Shown here piece after piece: positions 15,957 to 19,308 of a DNA stretch of 19,308 nt. The first letter of the stretch is position 1. Every line of letters begins with the position of its first letter. The stretch covers positions 1 to 19,308 of the forward strand of contig JAFYOK010000151.1 in assembly GCA_017560175.1 (NCBI GenBank), read 5' to 3'. The DNA is from Clostridia bacterium. Lineage in GTDB: Bacteria > Bacillota > Clostridia > Oscillospirales > Butyricicoccaceae. The notes under the pieces are model-generated. The model did not search any database and was not told the origin of the DNA. It saw only the letters and a list, made by a program, of their open reading frames with translations. A program made the translations under genes and the position numbers.

Positions 15957-16628
15957 ATGGACAGAAATCCCACCTTTACCCCCATCGATCCGGCCACATG
16001 GAAACGCGGCCAGACCTTCTGGTATTTTTCCAAAATGGCCCCCACCGGCTACTCGCTGACTATCGATCTGGATGTCACCCACATGAAGACTGTATTGAAG
16101 AAAAACGGCTTCAAGTTCTTCCCGGCTTATCTGTGGCTGGTCACAAAGCTGCTGAGTCAGCAGGAAGAGTTCAAGATCGCCGAAGTCAATGGACAGCTGG
16201 GGTATTACGATACCCTCACCCCGCTCTATGCCACCTTCCACGAGGATGACAAGACCTTCTCCCTGCTGTGGACCGAATACGACGACCATTTCCCCGCTTT
16301 TCATGCAGCCTATATAGCAAATCAGGAAAGATATGGAGAAAATTACGGCATCCTGGCCCGCCCGGGTGAGATACCTCCCCCCAACGCCTATACGGTTTCC
16401 TGCATGCCCTGGATCTCCTTCGGCCACTTTGCCGTCCATTCCTATGAGAACAAGCCTTACTATTTCCCCTCTGTGGAAGCCGGCAAGTTTTACGAAAAGG
16501 ATGGTCGGCTGATGATGCCCCTTTCCCTCACCTGCCATCATGCCACCACCGATGGATGGCATGTCCATCGCTTCCTTGAAGAGTTGCAGATATCCATGAA
16601 TACTTTCGAAAACTATCTCACCTTATAG
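15957..16628 (+). CDS. Chloramphenicol acetyltransferase-fold acyltransferase
   Basis: A 223-residue protein across the whole length of the type A CAT family, which moves an acetyl group from acetyl-CoA to a hydroxyl (chloramphenicol in the true resistance enzymes). Catalytic His195 lies in HHATTDGWHV (194-203), and Asp199 plus Arg17 (W-K-R near the N-terminus) preserve the known structural salt bridge. LGYYDTLTPLYATFHEDDKTFS and MPWISFGHF are also family segments. The serine that helps stabilise the transition state in CAT I/III (FTSF/FDSF) is His157 here (FGHF), and the VCDG of typical enzymes is TTDG, so activity on chloramphenicol is uncertain; another acceptor is possible. The gene stands alone with its own promoter and strong terminator. 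No mobile-element signs around it. Confidence 0.9.
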   Translation: MDRNPTFTPIDPATWKRGQTFWYFSKMAPTGYSLTIDLDVTHMKTVLKKNGFKFFPAYLWLVTKLLSQQEEFKIAEVNGQLGYYDTLTPLYATFHEDDKTFSLLWTEYDDHFPAFHAAYIANQERYGENYGILARPGEIPPPNAYTVSCMPWISFGHFAVHSYENKPYYFPSVEAGKFYEKDGRLMMPLSLTCHHATTDGWHVHRFLEELQISMNTFENYLTL

Positions 16629-16651
16629 AGCCTCAGATGAGGCTCTTTTTT
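16628..16651 (+). terminator. Intrinsic terminator of the CAT-like gene
   Basis: GAGCCTCA (16628-16635), GA, TGAGGCTC (16638-16645) followed by TTTTTT. The hairpin overlaps the last base of the stop codon. Confidence 0.93.
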
Positions 16652-16701
16652 CATCCACCAGTTTTTGGATTTCCAAATCAGAAAACCTTAGGTCAGAAGT
16701 A

Positions 16702-16730
16702 TTGCAACAAACGTTTAACTATGTTAAAAT
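16702..16730 (+). promoter_or_regulatory. Promoter upstream of the signal peptidase / His-Cys-repeat cluster
   Basis: TTGCAA (16702-16707), 17-nt spacer, TAAAAT (16725-16730). Transcription would start near 16737, about 325 nt before the first gene at 17062, giving an unusually long leader for this window. Confidence 0.55.
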
Positions 16731-16736
16731 ATGCAT

Positions 16737-17061
16737 AGATTACTCCTATATATAGATAGCATTTTTATTAGTTTTTCAAATTATTAGTATTTCAAATTAT
16801 TTATTCAGATATTTATTTTTACAAAAAGGTAGACAGTAATGCTCCCCCAATATAAAATTCCGCAGCAAACAAACAGACTGATATTTAGGCAGAGAAAGTC
16901 TCTGTCTGTTTTTGTTGTCTGCAGATAATAATAGATAAGAATATAACGATACCTTTCATAATAATATATCATCGCTCGTTGACGCCCGATTTACACACAG
17001 TCACAGCCATGTACAATCGAGTTTTTTGCATCGCTATCCCAACCATATCCAAGAGGTTTAT
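16737..17061 (+). other. Long AT-rich leader with terminator-like hairpin and possible leader peptide
   Basis: Gene-free stretch before the 115-aa protein. It holds a 16-bp direct repeat (16766-16797); a short frame 16839-16928 (29 codons, ATG preceded by AAAGG about 9 nt upstream, stop TAA); and a hairpin GGCAGAGA-AAG-TCTCTGTC (about 16888-16906) followed by TGTTTTTG, with a competing outer pairing ACAGAC / GTCTGT. The hairpin lies inside the short frame, which is the layout of an attenuator, but no known riboswitch or T-box consensus is visible. The rest up to 17061 is AT-rich without a clear second promoter. Confidence 0.35.
16766..16797 (+). repeat. 16-bp tandem direct repeat in the leader
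   Basis: TATTAGTTTTTCAAAT (16766-16781) is followed at once by TATTAGTATTTCAAAT (16782-16797), 15 of 16 bases identical. A third, poor copy may follow. A helical-turn-and-a-half spacing is compatible with a protein-binding array downstream of the promoter, but AT-rich slippage is also possible. Confidence 0.6.
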
Positions 17062-17409
17062 ATGACAGAAAAAGAACTGAAAAAATTAAATAGATACCAG
17101 CTGTTGGAACTGCTGCTCATACAGACTGAGCGTGCCGATGATCTGCAGCAGCGCCTGGATGCTCTTGTTCAGATGGTTCGCTTAAAAAAAATCCAGAATG
17201 GTGAACTGGGTTCTATTGCTGCTGAATCTCTTCAGGTATCAGGCATCTTTGAAGCAGCCCAGAAAGCGGCTGACCTTTATTTGGATGCTGCACGTGTCCA
17301 GGCCTCCGAAATCGTACAGGAAGCACATCGAAAAGCTGCTGAGATCGTCGCTCAGGCAGAGGAGAACGCCACCATCGCCACCATTCATCACGATTTCCGC
17401 AACCTGTAA
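17062..17409 (+). CDS. Small coiled-coil protein preceding signal peptidase
   Basis: A 115-residue soluble protein. The N-terminus MTEKELKKLNRYQLLELLLI has a LeuRich motif (K-L-N-R-x-x-L-L-E-L-L), followed by Glu/Gln-rich helix and a long Ala-rich amphipathic helix from about 55 to 105 (EAAQKAADLYLDAARVQASE) of ATP-synthase b-subunit / DivIVA-tail character. No membrane segment. I chose the ATG at 17062 with AAGAGG 5 nt upstream; the frame extends to a TTG at 17026 but without a ribosome site. Proteins of this type sit next to signal peptidases and large surface proteins in related gut Firmicutes (from memory, not searched). Its stop codon overlaps the next start (TAATG). A scaffold or localisation role for the secretion step is inference. 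Confidence 0.8.
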   Translation: MTEKELKKLNRYQLLELLLIQTERADDLQQRLDALVQMVRLKKIQNGELGSIAAESLQVSGIFEAAQKAADLYLDAARVQASEIVQEAHRKAAEIVAQAEENATIATIHHDFRNL

Positions 17410-18005
17410 TGCCCATGAAAACATACAAACATCTCCGCCAAAATCTGCCGGAAGCCGATAGTCTGAAAAAAGAGCTTAAGCGCGAGCTTTACCGCCGCCG
17501 CTTCCGCCGTCTGCTGCGCAGCACCTTCAATGCTCTCATCGTCGTTGCTGCCATTGCTGCCCTCATTGCCACGCTGATCCTCCCCGTTCTGCAGATCGCA
17601 GGTACGAGCATGGAGCCCAACCTCAACGATGGCGATATCGTCGTACTGGCCAAGACCGACCGTCTGGAGACCGGCGACCTCTGCGCATTCTACTACTCTA
17701 ACAAGATCCTTATCAAGCGCGTCATCGCCACCCCGGGCGATACCATCTGGATCGAATCGGACGGCACGGTTTTCCTCAACGGCATCCTGTTGGACGAACC
17801 CTATGTCCAGGAAAAAGCCCTGGGCGAATGTGACGTCGATTTCCCCTACCAGGTCCCCGAAAACAGTTTCTTTATGATGGGCGACCATCGAGAAACATCC
17901 ATCGACAGCCGCAGCAGCGTTATCGGCTGTATTTCCGCCGATCATCTGATCGGTAAGATCCTCTGCAAATTCTGGCCTCTGTCCGACTTTGAGTGGCTGG
18001 GCTGA
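17409..18005 (+). CDS. Signal peptidase I (S26 family)
   Basis: Membrane serine protease that removes signal peptides from secreted proteins. 198 residues: a basic cytoplasmic N-terminus (about 1-38, KRELYRRRFRRLLR), one membrane helix (39-60), then the catalytic domain with box B GTSMEPNLNDGD (nucleophile Ser67), box D LIKRVIATPGD (general base Lys103) and box E MGDHRETSIDSRS (158-170). The GDN of the usual box E is GDH here, as in some Gram-positive paralogues. Length is typical of Gram-positive SipS-type enzymes. Its ATG overlaps the preceding stop in TAATG (an ATG two codons later is an alternative), so it is translated together with the small coiled-coil protein, and the His/Cys-repeat protein follows 37 nt later. 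A dedicated role in processing that protein is inference from context. Confidence 0.95.
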   Translation: MPMKTYKHLRQNLPEADSLKKELKRELYRRRFRRLLRSTFNALIVVAAIAALIATLILPVLQIAGTSMEPNLNDGDIVVLAKTDRLETGDLCAFYYSNKILIKRVIATPGDTIWIESDGTVFLNGILLDEPYVQEKALGECDVDFPYQVPENSFFMMGDHRETSIDSRSSVIGCISADHLIGKILCKFWPLSDFEWLG

Positions 18006-18028
18006 TCCATAACTCTATCTTTCTGAGA

Positions 18029-18044
18029 AAGGAGGTGTCTCCTT
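18029..18044 (+). promoter_or_regulatory. Ribosome site that can be masked by a hairpin at a TTG start
   Basis: The strong Shine-Dalgarno site AAAGGAGGTG (18028-18037) is 7 nt from TTG at 18043. AAGGAG (18029-18034) and CTCCTT (18039-18044) are perfect inverted arms with loop GTGT, so the ribosome site can pair with bases that include the first two of the start codon. Confidence 0.6.
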
Positions 18045-19308
18045 GTCAACCATCACAAATCCCAATACCTATGTATCCAATGCCAATAAAATCAACTCCA
18101 TGCGCTCGGCGCTGTCTCAGGCCATCGTTCTTTTATCGCTGGTCGTTACGCTGATCGTCTTCTGGTGCCTCAAGCTGACCGGTATCACGTTGGCGGGAGA
18201 GGCCTTCTGCGGTATGAACGAACACATCCACGGCGAGGGTTGCCCCACCGGCAGCCTTGTCTGTATGCTGGAAGAAACTGAAGGTCATGTCCATGACGAA
18301 AGCTGTATCCTGCGGGAACTGCTTTGCGAACTGGACGAAGCCCTGCCCCATGTACATAACGATGACTGCCTCGAATATGCGCTCATCTGCCCCGAAGAAG
18401 AGATCGAACCTCACTTCCACGACGACAGCTGTCATGCATTGGAACTTGTCTGTACTGAAGAAGAATCGGAAGATCATACCCATACCGATGCCTGCTACAT
18501 GCCGGGAGACGATCTCCTCTGCACCCGTGAGGAGACCGAAGGCCACCTGCATACCGACGAATGCTTCGTCCTCGTTGAAGACAGCTTTGTATGCGGCAAG
18601 GAAGAAACCGAAGGCCACCGCCACACCGACGAATGTTACTACATCGGCATCGGCTTTGGCTGCGGTCTGACCGAAGAAGAAGGCCACGTCCATACAGAAG
18701 ATTGTCTGACCGATGAAACCGAGCTGGGCTGCGGCCTCGATTGTGTTCCCGAACATTTCCATACCGATGCATGTTATCAGGCGCTGGAAGCATGTCCGCT
18801 GGAAGAGCACATTCATACCGAAGACTGCTACAGCAATCTGGATGCCGATATCGAAACCATGGCCGATTGGGAAGCCGATCTGCCCGACCTTTCCGAGATC
18901 CCGTCCACAGGTATGGCGGTCGCCGCCGTTGCCAACTCGCAGTTGGGCTATACCGAAAGCACCCTGAACTTTGAAGTCGATCCGGATGGCATCCGCCATG
19001 GCATCACCCGTTACGGCCAGTGGTACGGAAATCCCTATGGCGACTGGTCGGCCATGTTCGCCTCCTTCTGCCTCTACTACAGTGGCGTGGAAGATCTGCC
19101 TGCCAATGCAGGTGCCGAATCCATGCGTCTGGAATGGGAAGAAGAAGAGTTCTACCAGCCGGCCGACGGCACCCTTCCCGAAGTAGGCGTGGCGTTCGGT
19201 GTCGGCCTCCCACTTCGCGAGGGTGGAGAAGTCGAGGAGCGGGGCGTCCAGGTAGATCGCCGCGACATTCTCCGGGTAGAGGGAGGCGTAGCGGACGCTG
19301 CAGAAGCC
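18043..19308 (+). CDS. Large His/Cys-repeat surface protein, N-terminal part (runs off window)
   Basis: Starts at TTG 18043, set by AAAGGAGGTG; 422 codons are open to the edge, of which about 382 are trustworthy (see junction near 19189). An amino-terminal segment of 19 polar residues is followed by a membrane/signal segment (about 23-43) and LTGITLAGEAFCG, where G-E-A could be a signal peptidase I site. Residues 56-262 carry ten H-x-H-x3-C motifs (starts at 61, 82, 103, 124, 145, 168, 192, 215, 238, 256), most with a Cys exactly 8 positions before the first His. An acidic linker and then GQWYGNPYGDWSAMFASFCLYY (328-346) follow, similar to CHAP/amidase-like segments of gut adhesins, with Ser336 where a catalytic Cys would be. 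Likely membrane- or wall-exposed and part of an operon with the two genes before it. Function unknown; metal binding is inference. Confidence 0.8.
   Translation, partial: MSTITNPNTYVSNANKINSMRSALSQAIVLLSLVVTLIVFWCLKLTGITLAGEAFCGMNEHIHGEGCPTGSLVCMLEETEGHVHDESCILRELLCELDEALPHVHNDDCLEYALICPEEEIEPHFHDDSCHALELVCTEEESEDHTHTDACYMPGDDLLCTREETEGHLHTDECFVLVEDSFVCGKEETEGHRHTDECYYIGIGFGCGLTEEEGHVHTEDCLTDETELGCGLDCVPEHFHTDACYQALEACPLEEHIHTEDCYSNLDADIETMADWEADLPDLSEIPSTGMAVAAVANSQLGYTESTLNFEVDPDGIRHGITRYGQWYGNPYGDWSAMFASFCLYYSGVEDLPANAGAESMRLEWEEEEFYQPADGTLPEVGVAFGVGLPLREGGEVEERGVQVDRRDILRVEGGVADAAEA
18199..18828 (+). repeat. Ten-copy C-x7-H-x-H-x3-C coding repeat
   Basis: The unit is about 21-24 codons, with final unit 18. 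The Cys-to-His spacing is x7 in eight units and x4 in the first and last. Consensus around the core: C-x-x-E-E-x-E-G-H-x-H-T-D-x-C-Y. At the DNA level the words GAAGGCCAC and CATACCGA recur, but units have diverged, so the repeat is kept by selection on protein rather than by recent duplication. Confidence 0.85.
19189..19308 (-). CDS. Foreign fragment, alpha/beta-hydrolase-like (partial at both ends)
   Basis: Read on the minus strand from the window edge, 40 codons are open with strong G/C at the third position, and give GFCSVRYASLYPENVAAIYL followed by DAPLLDF. This resembles the segment after the nucleophile elbow of alpha/beta hydrolases (A-x-x-YPE-x-V-x-x-I-YLDAP). GC is 73 of the last 108 bases (68%) against 34 of 60 (57%) just upstream. 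It interrupts the expected continuation of the surface protein after LPEVG. Most likely an assembly chimera with another, high-GC organism. Confidence 0.45.

Noticed and set aside
15957..16628. Acquired antibiotic-resistance gene on a mobile element
   Set aside because: No transposase, integrase or inverted repeats nearby; base composition is like the neighbours; acceptor-side motif differs from typical resistance CATs.
17026..17061. TTG start at 17026 for the 115-aa protein
   Set aside because: No Shine-Dalgarno site; ATG at 17062 has AAGAGG at proper spacing.
18223..18828. CRISPR-like array from the regular repeat spacing
   Set aside because: The periodicity is codon-level in one protein; units are not identical DNA repeats with unique spacers.
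18133..18999. 288-codon minus-strand frame opposite the His/Cys-repeat protein
   Set aside because: Phe/Val/Ala-rich mirror of the Asp/Glu-rich repeats; the plus frame has a strong ribosome site, signal segment and regular motif spacing.

Overview
The window looks like a chromosomal segment of a moderately GC-rich gut-type Firmicute, most likely a Clostridia / Oscillospiraceae-like relative (Faecalibacterium, Gemmiger or Butyricicoccus type; the genus is inference). The signs are strong AGGAGG-type ribosome sites, sigma-A promoters with frequent TGn extended -10 boxes, SLH surface proteins, an AGCS alanine/glycine symporter, a DUF1847 protein, a FatA-type acyl-ACP thioesterase, an oxygen-sensitive iron-sulfur L-serine dehydratase, and a small-protein / signal peptidase / His-Cys-repeat surface protein cluster. 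I see no tRNA, rRNA, IS element or CRISPR array.

Layout. 1-1797 (+): C-terminal part of a large secreted protein with FN3-like tandem repeats, a DGT-rich stalk and three SLH cell-wall anchors. 1890-2525 (-): small cytoplasmic VWA protein. 2658-4058 (-): AGCS Na+/amino-acid symporter with a clear promoter. 4390-5733 (+): Sel1/TPR-like repeat protein. 5863-9773 (-): overlapping sbcD-sbcC operon for the SbcCD DNA-end nuclease. 9914-11473 (-): single-chain L-serine dehydratase. 11552-13345 (-): three-gene operon (DUF1847 protein, cytoplasmic BspA-type LRR protein, PPC/DUF296 protein). 13473-14549 (+): coiled-coil protein and acyl-ACP thioesterase. 14605-15786 (-): MFS transporter. 15957-16628 (+): CAT-fold acetyltransferase. 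Intrinsic terminators, several bidirectional, separate most convergent units.

The most unusual part is 16652-19308 (+). An AT-rich leader with its own promoter, a 16-bp direct repeat and a terminator-like hairpin precedes a tightly packed cluster: a 115-aa coiled-coil protein, a signal peptidase I overlapping it at TAATG, and a long surface protein that starts at TTG. That protein has an uncleaved-looking or atypical signal segment, then ten H-x-H-x3-C motifs with a nearly invariant C-x7-H-x-H-x3-C spacing, then a CHAP/amidase-like segment whose expected cysteine is serine. Its Shine-Dalgarno site can pair with the bases over the start codon. The grouping suggests a dedicated secretion and processing unit for a metal-binding or disulfide-rich surface protein.

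The last ~120 bases (about 19189-19308) do not belong with the rest. They are about 68% GC against about 57% just upstream, and on the minus strand they read as an alpha/beta-hydrolase-like fragment with strong GC3 bias. The window therefore probably ends in an assembly chimera, or less likely in a real recombination junction. The C-terminal end of the surface protein as read here should not be trusted.
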